Notes: a model not told the origin generated them from the sequence alone. A DNA stretch of 43,390 bases from Candidatus Thorarchaeota archaeon (GCA_019894665.1 JAGXOC010000002.1:1-43390); one strand, 5' to 3'. Positions 7,047-16,030 are shown, counted from the stretch's first letter. A program made the numbers and translations.

Positions 7047-8405
7047 ATGAAGAATCAAAAAACAATTCAGGAGATTAATGAAAAAATCGAAAATGGTAGT
7101 GTACGAGTGGTCACTGCTTCTGAGATGATAGACATAGTTGCCGAGCTCGGTGCTGATGGTGCTGTTCATGAAGTGGATGTAGTCACTACAGGTACATTCG
7201 GTGCAATGTGTTCTTCTGGAATGTGGATGAACTTCGGACATGCCGAACCTCCTATAAAGATGTCAAAAGTGTGGCTCAATGATGTCGAGGCATATGGAGG
7301 AGTCGCTGCAGTCGATGCATATTTGGGTGCGACTCAGTTGTCGGAAACAAGAGGAATGGAGTATGGAGGGGGTCATGTCATCGAGGACCTTATCCGCCGT
7401 AAATCTGTACATCTTAGAGCAGAGGCATATGGAACAGACTGTTATCCTCGGAAAGAACTGTCGATCGATATCAATATCGATGAGATGAATCAAGCAACAA
7501 TGTCGAACCCGCGTAATTGCTATGAAAGATATGTTGCGGCCGTGAATTCATCGGACAAAACTATCTACACATACATGGGCAAGCTATTGCCAGAGCTTGG
7601 AAATGCTACCTATTCAGGAGCAGGTGATATTGCACCGATTCCAAACGACCCTACGTTCCGAACAATCGGAATAGGAACGAGGATATTCCTTGGTGGAGCT
7701 GTTGGTTATATCACAGCTAGCGGCACACAGCACAGTCCGGGAACTGGATTCAGTACACTAATGTTACAAGGAGATGTGAAGAATATGTCCCCTGAGTTCA
7801 TTAGAGGAGCTACATTCACGCGCTATGGCACATCACTTTACGTTGGTGTTGGTGTTCCAATACCCGTTTTGAATTCGGAGATTGCCAAGAGTACTGGGAT
7901 ATCTAATGAACAAATCCAAACCAATGTTTTGGATTATGGAGTTCCATCACGAGGACGCCCAACCCTTACAAAAGTCAATTATGAAGAACTAAAATCCGGA
8001 GCAATAGAGGTTAACGGCGTCGAGGTCAAGACCGCACCCATCTCAAGCTTTGGTGTTGCGAGTAAGATTACCAAGTTACTGGCGCAACAGATCAAGTCAG
8101 GTGAGTTTCTGTTGAGTGAGGCGGTTCAACTTCTGCCAACTGACACAGCTTGTAATCCGATGGTGCAGAGGGAGTTGACAGCTGTCACCACACTCGCACC
8201 AGCCACCGACCAATCTGTTGATGATCAATTCGTCAGGATAAACAAGGACCTATGTGTCGAATGCGGGCTTTGTGTTTCATTCTGTGAACCGGATGTCTTT
8301 GCATTCGATAATGACTGGACTTTCACATTTAGGCCTGAGCTCTGTGTGGAGTGTGAGCTATGCGGCGATGTTTGTCCCCAGAAGGCAATCTCACTCAGGA
8401 GTTAA
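7047..8405 (+). CDS. Homocysteine biosynthesis protein: DUF39 (COG1900) fused to 2[4Fe-4S] ferredoxin
   Basis: DUF39 family proteins are linked by genetics in methanogens to making homocysteine from aspartate semialdehyde and sulfide. Residues about 10-360 form the DUF39 domain; it contains C55 (GAMCSSG) and C132 (GTDCYPR), whose spacing matches the two conserved cysteines implicated in persulfide chemistry in the Methanosarcina protein. The C-terminus is a 2[4Fe-4S] ferredoxin domain with CVECGLCVSFC (C403-C413) and CVECELCGDVC (C433-C443), which in methanogens is a separate neighbour. No CBS domains are present. I chose ATG 7047, with AGGAGA six bases before it, over an in-frame TTG at 7029. 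It is first in a four-gene operon with COG2122, Asd and aspartate kinase. Confidence 0.92.
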   Translation: MKNQKTIQEINEKIENGSVRVVTASEMIDIVAELGADGAVHEVDVVTTGTFGAMCSSGMWMNFGHAEPPIKMSKVWLNDVEAYGGVAAVDAYLGATQLSETRGMEYGGGHVIEDLIRRKSVHLRAEAYGTDCYPRKELSIDINIDEMNQATMSNPRNCYERYVAAVNSSDKTIYTYMGKLLPELGNATYSGAGDIAPIPNDPTFRTIGIGTRIFLGGAVGYITASGTQHSPGTGFSTLMLQGDVKNMSPEFIRGATFTRYGTSLYVGVGVPIPVLNSEIAKSTGISNEQIQTNVLDYGVPSRGRPTLTKVNYEELKSGAIEVNGVEVKTAPISSFGVASKITKLLAQQIKSGEFLLSEAVQLLPTDTACNPMVQRELTAVTTLAPATDQSVDDQFVRINKDLCVECGLCVSFCEPDVFAFDNDWTFTFRPELCVECELCGDVCPQKAISLRS

Positions 8406-8416
8406 GGTGATGCGGC

Positions 8417-9130
8417 ATGAATCGGTATTCGCTCAAAGTTGAGGAAACGATAGCCACTCTGGTTGTCGATGGTGATCACTATGCATTAGCAGAGCTGTTA
8501 GTAAATGAGGCAAGAAACGAGATTCTGGAATATATAGATGGCCATCCAGAATTTGAAACAAGCTTCACTCCATTATCAGTCTCTAGCAAAGCGGGACCTG
8601 TTGTCCAAAGGATGTCCAGCTCTAGTCATAAAATTGGCGTTGGACCAATGGCTTCGGTGGCAGGGTGCATCGCCCAATATGTCGTAGAGGAATTAGTGAA
8701 TATTGGAGTTCGACATGTCATTTTCGAAAATGGAGGAGATATTGCAATGTTTCTTGAACAACCATCAGTTGTGGGGATATACTCGGGGTATAGCAGTAGC
8801 CTAGGGCTTGGTTTGAGAATAACTACAACAGATCAAGTGCTTGGGATATGTACTTCATCAGGGACTATCGGACACTCAATGAGTTTTGGATTCTCAGATG
8901 CATCTATAGTCATCTCGAATGATGTGGCACTTGCAGACGCTGCAGCAACTGCACTTGGGAATCAGATACTTTCTGAAAATCAAGAGCATGTTGCGACTGT
9001 GATGAGAGAGATGATGAGTGAGGACATAGAGGGTCTAATGGTCGTTATCGGTGATCTTGTCGGAACATGTGGAAACCTTCCAGAAATAGTCAAAGCAAAT
9101 GTAGACTATGCTCTGATTTCCAAGGGGTAG
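8417..9130 (+). CDS. UPF0280 / COG2122 ApbE-like protein (homocysteine pathway partner)
   Basis: A 237-residue member of the UPF0280 family (COG2122, distantly ApbE-like), reported to assist DUF39-dependent homocysteine synthesis in methanogens. Family segments are clear: GVGPMASVAGCIA (about residues 74-86), ENGGDIAMF, and CTSSGTIGHSMSFG, the last being the ApbE-like glycine/serine stretch. There is no signal peptide or membrane helix, so it should be cytosolic. ATG 8417 follows AAGGTGATG and lies 11 bases after the DUF39-ferredoxin stop, and the Asd gene begins 12 bases downstream, so co-transcription is very likely. Confidence 0.88.
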   Translation: MNRYSLKVEETIATLVVDGDHYALAELLVNEARNEILEYIDGHPEFETSFTPLSVSSKAGPVVQRMSSSSHKIGVGPMASVAGCIAQYVVEELVNIGVRHVIFENGGDIAMFLEQPSVVGIYSGYSSSLGLGLRITTTDQVLGICTSSGTIGHSMSFGFSDASIVISNDVALADAAATALGNQILSENQEHVATVMREMMSEDIEGLMVVIGDLVGTCGNLPEIVKANVDYALISKG

Positions 9131-9142
9131 GAGAGATGAGAC

Positions 9143-10198
9143 TTGAAGAAACTTAGAGCTGGTATTCTTGGTGCAACAGGGGTTGTTGGACAACAGTTTG
9201 TTCGAATTCTAAGCAATCATCCCTTCTTTGAGACCGTTGTAGTTACAGGCTCAGCAAGATCCTCAGGGAAACCCTACAAAGATGCCACAGACTGGATTGT
9301 CACAAACAACCCTCCGGAAAATGTCACTGACCTCGATGTGCTTGATACCAATACAAAAGTCATACTGCGAAATGATATTGATTTGGTTTTTAGTTCGCTT
9401 CCATCAGATGTAGCTTATTCAATTGAAGACGAACTTGCATCAGCTGGTGTTCCTGTATTCTCGAATGCTGGTGCACATAGAATGAAGGAATCAGTGCCAA
9501 TTCTCATTCCAGAAATTAATCCAAGCCATCTGAATCTAGTGTCATCTCAGCAGTATGGAGAAGGCTTCATCGTCACCAACTCAAATTGCTCGACCTCAGG
9601 GCTTGTCTTTGGGCTGAAACCCTTGATGGATTTTGGAATCAATGATGTGATTGTTACGACCTATCAAGCTGTTTCTGGAGCTGGACGGAATGGCGTGGGG
9701 TCAATGGACATCCTAGGCAATGTGATTCCTTATATCTCGAATGAGGAAACCAAGATTGCACAAGAGACCCAAATTATTCTGGGCTGTAAAGAAAATGGGA
9801 AGATAGTTCCAGCACCGTTTGATGTAAACGCGAGTTGCGCAAGGGTTCCTGTGTTGAATGGACACCTAGAAAGTGTTGTTGTACAGTTGGAGCGGGAATT
9901 TTCTGTCGATCAAATCATTGAAGCCTTCAACAGTTTCAGTGGGGAACCTCAAGCCCTTGACCTTCCGACAGCTCCATCGAACCCCATAATAGTCTGCCAG
10001 GAGCCAGACCGTCCACAACCAACTAGAGACCTCTCGCTCCAAGTTGGAGACTTGGGGATGGCTGTGAAGATTGGTCGCGTTAGAAAGCAGAAGGACCGTC
10101 TGAACTTCTTCTTGCTTGTGCACAATGCAATACGTGGTGCTGCAGGAGCTTCGGTGCTCAACGCCGAATTTGCTCGTGTCAAGGGGGTAATAGAGTGA
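9143..10198 (+). CDS. asd: Aspartate-semialdehyde dehydrogenase
   Basis: Reduces aspartyl phosphate with NADPH to aspartate semialdehyde, the substrate of the DUF39 protein and the branch point to threonine, methionine and lysine. Seen: GILGATGVVGQQF (residues 7-19), SSLPSDVA, catalytic cysteine C149 in SNCSTSGL, TYQAVSGAGRNGV, and the active-site histidine in RVPVLNGH. The sequence is of the archaeal/fungal type and 351 aa is a normal length. The start is TTG at 9143, following GGAGAG at 9130-9135; the nearby ATG at 9136 is out of frame and stops after six codons. Its last four bases overlap the GTG of aspartate kinase. Confidence 0.95.
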   Translation: MKKLRAGILGATGVVGQQFVRILSNHPFFETVVVTGSARSSGKPYKDATDWIVTNNPPENVTDLDVLDTNTKVILRNDIDLVFSSLPSDVAYSIEDELASAGVPVFSNAGAHRMKESVPILIPEINPSHLNLVSSQQYGEGFIVTNSNCSTSGLVFGLKPLMDFGINDVIVTTYQAVSGAGRNGVGSMDILGNVIPYISNEETKIAQETQIILGCKENGKIVPAPFDVNASCARVPVLNGHLESVVVQLEREFSVDQIIEAFNSFSGEPQALDLPTAPSNPIIVCQEPDRPQPTRDLSLQVGDLGMAVKIGRVRKQKDRLNFFLLVHNAIRGAAGASVLNAEFARVKGVIE

Positions 10199-11598
10199 AG
10201 ATAATGAAATTCGGAGGAGGATGCCTTCGTACCCCAAAGAACCTCACTGATATAGCATCAATCGTCAGAAAGGAGATGCCGAACCCGATCGTAATCGTAG
10301 TTTCTGCATTCAATGGGGTGACAAATGATCTCGAAGCAGCTGCTCAAACTGCACTTGAGTCAGAAGATCGAATCCCTGAAGTGGTAAAAGAATTGCGAAT
10401 TTTTCATCAAGAATTCGTGGAGAGCATCATTGATGATCAAGGGCTACTCTTGAGAACCCTCAATCAAGTGGAAAGCAAGTTTCAGAAGCTTGAACGCCTG
10501 CTTTTTGGTGTAGCATATACTGGAGAGATTAGTGATGCCGTCAGAATCCTAATCATGAGTCAGGGAGAACGACTCTCATCAATCATACTTGAAGCTGTTC
10601 TGATCAATCAGGGAATACAAGCAAAAGCGTTCGAATCAGAAGCACTAGGAATTCAAACGGATTCAGTCTGTGACAATGCAACTGCAAATCTTAGAGCTAC
10701 GAAACAGAATCTGACGGATCAACTTACGCCTTTTCTGCAGAAAGGAATCATACCTGTGATTACGGGTTTCTTTGGCTGCACTACTGAAGGGAAGACATCG
10801 TCATTTGGTAGAAACGGCTCAGACTATAGCGCAGCTGTTGTTGCATATGCTCTGAATGCCGAGAGTGTACATATCTGGAAAGACGTAGATGGTTTCATGT
10901 CTGCAGATCCGAGAATCGTTCAAGATTCAGTCAGGATTGATACTTTGTCCTATGTTGAGGCTGCGGAGCTATCATACTTCGGTGCTAAGATTCTTCATCC
11001 TCGAACTGTTGAACCTCTTGCCGGTACTGGTGTTAAGATCTTCATACATAACATTCACGCACCTGAGAATTCAGTGACAGTAATTCAACCGGAAGGTCAT
11101 GAGAAGAGCGATGTAATCAAGAGTGTGACTGCAAATGATGACATCGCAGTTCTGAAAATCCATGGAGCCGGAGTTGGTCATAAACCAGGAATTATCGGTG
11201 AGATTGGTAGAACCCTCTCGGGTGCGGATGTCAACATATTCTCAGTCTTGACATCTCAGACGTCCATCAGTCTCATATTGGATTCGGTTGACTCTGGAAG
11301 AGGGGTAGATGCCTTGAGACACCTAGTAGGAGGAGTCATAGAGAGAATCGAACTAAAGAAGAATGTATCATTGATCGCGGTCGTAGGTGAAGGTCTCTTG
11401 ACCACAGAGGGGTTGGCTGCTCGCGTGTTCACAGCAGTAGCGGAGCACGGTATCAATGTTGAGATGTTTGCGGCCGGAGCTTCTGAAGTTGCGTACTACT
11501 TTATTGTTGAACAGTCAGAGATGAAAACAGCTATACAAGCAGTGCATGAGAAATTCTTCGGAGCTGGGTCTATAGCAAGGTTGAGCAGGTATTCATAG
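10195..11598 (+). CDS. lysC: Aspartate kinase, monofunctional with ACT domains
   Basis: Phosphorylates aspartate, feeding the dehydrogenase encoded just upstream. The amino-acid kinase domain spans about residues 1-290, with the N-terminal KFGGGCLRT (usually KFGGTSV), MSQGERLSS, and GRNGSDYSAA with the following WKDVDGFMSADPR loop. Residues from about 320 form a pair of ACT domains (GIIGEIGRTLSGADVNIFSVL and LAARVFTAVAEHGINVEM regions), so allosteric control by a pathway amino acid is expected. GTG 10195 overlaps the Asd stop by four bases and has AGGGGGT before it; an ATG at 10204 is a weaker alternative. Last gene of the homocysteine operon, converging on the DapA-family gene. Confidence 0.95.
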   Translation: MKIMKFGGGCLRTPKNLTDIASIVRKEMPNPIVIVVSAFNGVTNDLEAAAQTALESEDRIPEVVKELRIFHQEFVESIIDDQGLLLRTLNQVESKFQKLERLLFGVAYTGEISDAVRILIMSQGERLSSIILEAVLINQGIQAKAFESEALGIQTDSVCDNATANLRATKQNLTDQLTPFLQKGIIPVITGFFGCTTEGKTSSFGRNGSDYSAAVVAYALNAESVHIWKDVDGFMSADPRIVQDSVRIDTLSYVEAAELSYFGAKILHPRTVEPLAGTGVKIFIHNIHAPENSVTVIQPEGHEKSDVIKSVTANDDIAVLKIHGAGVGHKPGIIGEIGRTLSGADVNIFSVLTSQTSISLILDSVDSGRGVDALRHLVGGVIERIELKKNVSLIAVVGEGLLTTEGLAARVFTAVAEHGINVEMFAAGASEVAYYFIVEQSEMKTAIQAVHEKFFGAGSIARLSRYS

Positions 11599-11631
11599 AG
11601 GCAAAGAATGAAGCATTAAAGATGTAAGCAA

Positions 11632-12525
11632 CTACCAGTTCGAAATGACTGCAATGGTTGCATTCTTCTCTTCATCAGAGAGTGGATGGATTGGAGGTCT
11701 ACAGAGACCTCCTTTCAACCCTACATGGTCCATAGCAGTTTTGATGATGGGAACATTGTTGGCAAAACCACGACCTTCACGAAGATATTCTAGTGGTGTT
11801 ATCATCTTCTGAATTTTCATTGCTTCTTCAAAATCAACTTTCTTCAAAGCATCGATCATTCTCTTAGAAACCTGCGGAGCAAAGTTGCAGAGACCACTTG
11901 TGAAGGCTTTTGCTCCTGCTAGAAAGAAGAAAGGAGCGAATCTTTCTGCAGTCCCACACGACCACACAATCTTATGACCAAGTCTTTGAACGGTTCGTGT
12001 GAAGTCCACAATGCGACCAAACGCATACTTGACTCCGACCAGATTGTCGTAGGCAAGAAGTTTCTCTAGCATGTCATCTGAGAGGAGCGGTCCTTTCTTG
12101 TAAAGCACAACATTGAGATCCTTCGCAGCTTGAAGGATAGTCCTGTAATAACTAAATAGACCCTCCTCTGAACTGAAGACATGTTGAGGATAATGAATCA
12201 TCGCAGCACTGACACCGATATTTCGCACCGTGTCAAGTTGAGAGACTGCTGTCTTGATTGAATGACCAACTCCAGACATTATCGTTGATTTTCCAGCAGA
12301 TGCTTCGACTGTGGCATGGAGAACCGCTGTCCACTCTTCCTCTGACAAAGAATAGAACTCACCCGTGTTGCCATTTGGAATAATCAGAGGAACGTCATTT
12401 TTCGTCAGAAACTCAGTATTGGTAGAAATTCCATCAATATCAACCTGAGAGAGGTCATCACTGAAAGGGGTAATAGTGGTTACTGAAAATCCACTCAAAA
12501 TATCTTTGAATTTTCCATGGTCCAT
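11632..12525 (-). CDS. DapA-family aldolase/dehydratase (DHDPS / NAL / KDG superfamily)
   Basis: Class I Schiff-base lyase of the dihydrodipicolinate synthase/N-acetylneuraminate lyase family. From the ATG at 12525: GNTGE (residues 52-56) is the pyruvate carboxylate-binding motif, LYKKG near 141-145 supplies the catalytic tyrosine, and K166 in GVKYAFG is the Schiff-base lysine; KYAFG is reminiscent of dehydratases acting on sugar acids, so lysine synthesis is not assured despite aspartate kinase next door. A GTG at 12588 would add 21 residues including CCDC, but the family normally begins close to the TPF strand, so I prefer 12525; ribosome sites are weak for both. Third gene of a minus-strand operon after the C45 hydrolase and MFS transporter. 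Confidence 0.88.
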   Translation of the reverse strand: MDHGKFKDILSGFSVTTITPFSDDLSQVDIDGISTNTEFLTKNDVPLIIPNGNTGEFYSLSEEEWTAVLHATVEASAGKSTIMSGVGHSIKTAVSQLDTVRNIGVSAAMIHYPQHVFSSEEGLFSYYRTILQAAKDLNVVLYKKGPLLSDDMLEKLLAYDNLVGVKYAFGRIVDFTRTVQRLGHKIVWSCGTAERFAPFFFLAGAKAFTSGLCNFAPQVSKRMIDALKKVDFEEAMKIQKMITPLEYLREGRGFANNVPIIKTAMDHVGLKGGLCRPPIHPLSDEEKNATIAVISNW

Positions 12526-12595
12526 GCAATCACAACAGTCCTTCAACCTGAAGAAAATAGTGACTGAAATATCTCTCGATTGAACCACAATAACT

Positions 12596-13474
12596 CTACG
12601 GAAAGCTGGACATTAGGTTGTACTTGCTCTCGGGTGATTCAAAGTCCACAACGAACTCATCGTAGGTGCTTGTGCATGGATTACCAGCAGCTACCTTGAT
12701 TCTAAATTCAAGCGTGTCTGTGTCGATGCCAGAAACCTCTGCAACGTAGCTGTAAACGGTCTCACCCAGATATGGCTCCGACCTAGGATTGGAGCAGCTG
12801 TGTCTACAGATTGAATCGAAACCCCGACCGTCTCTATGAGTGCTCAAGAGTTGGGTCATGTCCATTAGAGAAGTTGCTTCAGCTAAGAGCTTTGCCGCTT
12901 CTTGTCTCCGTCGCTGACTAGTGGTCAATGGACCACCAGCTTCACGTTCAGCCATTGAAGCACGTCGAAGAATATCAGCAGTTGGTAGAATGAGGTGATG
13001 ATTGGTCCTTGTGATTATCTTAGGGGACTTTTCAAGAACTGCAACGCCATCACCAATTTCGATCGCGCCCACACCTTCAGGGGATGCGAGAACAAAGTTA
13101 CACCACTGGTATCGATTGCCACTCTTGAGGTCAGTGCGAACGAGCTCAAATGCTTCCTCAATCGACTTTGTTTCTCTGAAGATTCTCTCGAGTAGTGCAT
13201 CGTATGCATTGTGTGGAGTTACAAGCACAGTTGTGTTGCATCCTGCTAAACCTGATTTGTTGAATCCAAATGAAGCACCGCAATCTTCGCCATCACCGAC
13301 ATTTACGCCAGTTACGAAGAAAACATCTTTGTCAAATACAATTGAGTCCCTGAAACCGCCCCAGATAAGATCACGGTTCTTTAGAAGATAATACCTATCT
13401 CCAATGATCTTCGCTCCAGCGGTGCATCCATCGGGCATGATAGAAACTCGAAAGGTTATCATATCAAGTTTCAT
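12596..13474 (-). CDS. Peptidase C45 / isopenicillin-N acyltransferase-like Ntn hydrolase
   Basis: Autoprocessing N-terminal nucleophile hydrolase of the C45 (acyl-CoA:6-APA acyltransferase-like) group, which acts on amide bonds of small amino-acid conjugates. Starting at ATG 13474 the predicted nucleophile is C17 in PDGCTAG, followed by the YYLLKNRDL segment; then GASFGFNKSGLAGCN and TNHH, all typical family positions. Cleavage before C17 would release a 16-residue leader. At 292 aa it is shorter than fungal enzymes but normal for prokaryotic members. The start is four bases after the MFS stop; the longer frame to 13531 runs inside the MFS gene and is unlikely. The context suggests a transported amide substrate hydrolysed after import. 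Confidence 0.8.
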   Translation of the reverse strand: MKLDMITFRVSIMPDGCTAGAKIIGDRYYLLKNRDLIWGGFRDSIVFDKDVFFVTGVNVGDGEDCGASFGFNKSGLAGCNTTVLVTPHNAYDALLERIFRETKSIEEAFELVRTDLKSGNRYQWCNFVLASPEGVGAIEIGDGVAVLEKSPKIITRTNHHLILPTADILRRASMAEREAGGPLTTSQRRRQEAAKLLAEATSLMDMTQLLSTHRDGRGFDSICRHSCSNPRSEPYLGETVYSYVAEVSGIDTDTLEFRIKVAAGNPCTSTYDEFVVDFESPESKYNLMSSFP

Positions 13475-13478
13475 TGTC

Positions 13479-14687
13479 TTAATCGATTTGATTGGTTTCT
13501 TCAGCAAATGCCAAATCAGAGGCTCGACCATTACCGACTATACCCAAAAGTGAGATACTAATTAGCAACGCTACTAAGTTGAAGGTCATGTTTAACCATG
13601 AGATTGGCTGAACTGCTCCGAATAGAAATTGAGCAAAGAGACCTCCGATCACAGGTCCCGCAAATGTTCCTGCATTTTGAGCACCATAGATGAGTGACAT
13701 TGCTCTACCACGCTCATCCTCACCCGTAAGGTGGGCTGCAAGAGCGCTTGTTGCAGTCAATGAAAGGGGGTAGATTGGGAACGCCCATAGGACACATGCA
13801 ATGATGGGGTCAGTCACCAAGGCAAAAGCCATCGCAAAGATGGAGTAAGCAGCGAATGCAGCAATCATGACCTTCACCGGTCCTTTCCTGTCGACAATCT
13901 TTCCGATATAGCCTGTGATTAAAACAGCGATGATAGTCGCTCCAGAATTAGCAAAACCTACGTATGATGTTAATCCACCCAATTCATCTACAATGATTAT
14001 TGCCATGATGAATGAAACTGAATTCATTCCAATCTGACTAATACCAACAGCGCTTACCAAACGGCTCATACCCGGTATTCGAAGAAGGTCTCTGATACCC
14101 TTGTCATCGTCTTTCTTCTTGGTTTCAAAAGGAATGTCTCGGATGAAAGCAACACAACTAGCAGTCGCCCCAATTCCAAGTACAGCTCCAAGGATAAACA
14201 GTGGACGCATGCCGATGATGCCGATCAGTAATCCACTACTCATTGCTCCAAAGAACCATCCACCAGATTCTGCTGCAAGAAAGTAACCTAAACGCTCGCC
14301 CTTCTTATCAGTGTCAGTAGTAAGAAGTGCTTGGCCCATTGGTAATGCTGCAGATGAAAAGACTGCACCAACCACTCCAACGAGGACGAATTGAAAAACA
14401 TCAGTCACCATGAAGTAGAAGAAGAACGTAGATGCATACCCAAGGAAACCAACAATCATGAAGGGCTTTCGACGCCCAACACGGTCTGAGAGAGACCCCC
14501 AAACATTCGTTACAATCATAACAACTAACGCAGGTGCAGACCACGCAAAGGTAAGGACTAGAAAGTCATCCACGAACAAGTCATGCTTGACAAAGAAGGT
14601 CATCCATTGCCAAATGATTGCTTGTGCCATGGCTTGGATGGAATATGCCAAGTATACTGTAGTGACAGCGCGGTCTCTCAAACCCAT
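13479..14687 (-). CDS. Major facilitator superfamily transporter
   Basis: A 402-residue carrier with about 12 hydrophobic helices. MFS motif A is very clear as GSLSDRVGRRK (residues 64-74), with a second-half echo at GKIVDRKGPVK. ATG 14687 is preceded by AGGATG. It is the first gene of a minus-strand operon with the C45 hydrolase and DapA-family lyase, with only four bases between its stop and the hydrolase ATG. That context suggests uptake or efflux of the compound those enzymes process; the substrate is unknown. It is not a close relative of the MFS protein at 3425-4651, judging by motif and loop sequences. Confidence 0.87.
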   Translation of the reverse strand: MGLRDRAVTTVYLAYSIQAMAQAIIWQWMTFFVKHDLFVDDFLVLTFAWSAPALVVMIVTNVWGSLSDRVGRRKPFMIVGFLGYASTFFFYFMVTDVFQFVLVGVVGAVFSSAALPMGQALLTTDTDKKGERLGYFLAAESGGWFFGAMSSGLLIGIIGMRPLFILGAVLGIGATASCVAFIRDIPFETKKKDDDKGIRDLLRIPGMSRLVSAVGISQIGMNSVSFIMAIIIVDELGGLTSYVGFANSGATIIAVLITGYIGKIVDRKGPVKVMIAAFAAYSIFAMAFALVTDPIIACVLWAFPIYPLSLTATSALAAHLTGEDERGRAMSLIYGAQNAGTFAGPVIGGLFAQFLFGAVQPISWLNMTFNLVALLISISLLGIVGNGRASDLAFAEETNQID

Positions 14688-14744
14688 CTTTATGCATCCT
14701 ATTTGTTAGATTTTGCGAGCGAGAGGACTGCCTTAAGGATGTGG

Positions 14745-14760
14745 CGCGGATGTATAATAT
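14745..14760 (+). promoter_or_regulatory. Possible TATA element in the divergent region before the acyltransferase
   Basis: TGTATAATAT at about 14751-14760 lies in the 130-base gap between the divergent MFS and acyltransferase genes. It is roughly symmetrical and could serve either direction. For the acyltransferase ATG at 14818 it would give a leader of about 35 bases. Confidence 0.3.
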
Positions 14761-14817
14761 CGGATGCGCAAGTCGTATAGTATTTGTGGAAGATGGTACA
14801 GAATCTTTTGAGCTAGA

Positions 14818-15972
14818 ATGATTGAGGAAGGAAGCGCTACAATTGAGGAACCATACGAAGAACAATCAGAAAGGAGACCCTATTTCTTCCAACTTGAAGT
14901 ATTGAAAGCAATCGCCATCGCATTTGTCGTGATGGACCATAGCTTGACTTGGGAGATCAAGGGAGCGATGGGTAACATCTTCTGGGAACGGTTGTCTATA
15001 CCATTCTTCCTTATTGTGATGGGCTTTAACATGGGTATTTCTTTCAAGTATCGAAATACGAAGAGGCTCAGAGACCTCTATTCTTTAGATTACTTCATAC
15101 GTAAGTTAAAGCGGTATGTCCTTCCATTCATCATTCTCTACATAGCGTCGATAATTCTAGGCATCACTTTCGGATACACTAATACAAGCGAATACTTATG
15201 GCTGGGGTTCCTACCATTCTGGGGACCAGGAAATTGGTTCATTCCTCTCTTGTTTGGTTCCATTGTTGTGTTCCCCATCATATACTGGTTATTCGATAGG
15301 TTCCCTTTGGTGACAATCGGATTGTGTTTCCTCAGCGAACTTGTATTCCAGTATATCCTATGGTTCCTATACCCAGCTGCCACAACAGCATATGATGATT
15401 TCATCATTACTGCTATTAGGGTCAACACCCTTTTCTTCCTGCCAGCTGTAGGGCTTGGACTCTGGTTCTCGAAAGGCTTTGGCATGGAGGACAAACGTAA
15501 TTGGTTCGTCTATCCATATCTTGCAATCAGCGCTTTCTTCATGTTTGACTATGCAACTGGTATTGTGAGTTCATTTCCGGGAGCTATCGGTCAAACTATG
15601 ACTTTGATTCAAGACTTCATTAAGGGAGACTATACACTCCTCTTCTACGGTTATGCTGCGTTCTTCTTCCTGCTAACAATGTCAATCGTAGGGAAAGCTC
15701 CAACAGGTGCATTTTCACGAGTAATTCAGCGAATTGGGAGATCAACCTATCACATTCTTCTTTTCCAAATTTTCTGGATGTCCATAGTCTATTGGTTTAC
15801 ATCACCGTTAGCAGTAATGGAACACACCATTCCAAATTTTGCAGTATTACTTCATTGGCCAACTTCTTTGAACTATATTCCATTCTACATTCTTAATCTT
15901 GGAGTGTCTTTCAGTGGGGGAATGTTATGGTATGAGTTGGAGAAACGGTTACTTTACAAAAAGAAGTCATGA
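14818..15972 (+). CDS. Membrane acyltransferase family 3 protein (OafA/NodX-like)
   Basis: A 384-residue integral membrane protein of the acyltransferase_3 family, which transfers acetyl or other acyl groups to surface sugars, lipids or peptides. After a hydrophilic acidic N-terminus (1-22) comes the family opening, FFQLEVLKAIAIAFVVMDH, with the conserved His at residue 41, then about ten helices ending near residue 375. WERLSIPFFLIVMGF is the second family landmark. The acceptor cannot be deduced. The start ATG 14818 has only a weak ribosome site. The following ABC ATPase gene begins 58 bases after the stop on the same strand, so co-transcription is possible. Confidence 0.8.
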   Translation: MIEEGSATIEEPYEEQSERRPYFFQLEVLKAIAIAFVVMDHSLTWEIKGAMGNIFWERLSIPFFLIVMGFNMGISFKYRNTKRLRDLYSLDYFIRKLKRYVLPFIILYIASIILGITFGYTNTSEYLWLGFLPFWGPGNWFIPLLFGSIVVFPIIYWLFDRFPLVTIGLCFLSELVFQYILWFLYPAATTAYDDFIITAIRVNTLFFLPAVGLGLWFSKGFGMEDKRNWFVYPYLAISAFFMFDYATGIVSSFPGAIGQTMTLIQDFIKGDYTLLFYGYAAFFFLLTMSIVGKAPTGAFSRVIQRIGRSTYHILLFQIFWMSIVYWFTSPLAVMEHTIPNFAVLLHWPTSLNYIPFYILNLGVSFSGGMLWYELEKRLLYKKKS

Positions 15973-16030
15973 ATTAGAAACATAATGCTTCAGCCAGAGA
16001 GTATTTCAATCTCAAAGGGATGGGAAAGGT

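Noticed and set aside
11632-12525. Assigning the DapA-family gene to lysine synthesis because aspartate kinase is adjacent
   Set aside because: It is on the opposite strand in a different operon, and KYAFG with the LYKKG segment fits other family branches as well.
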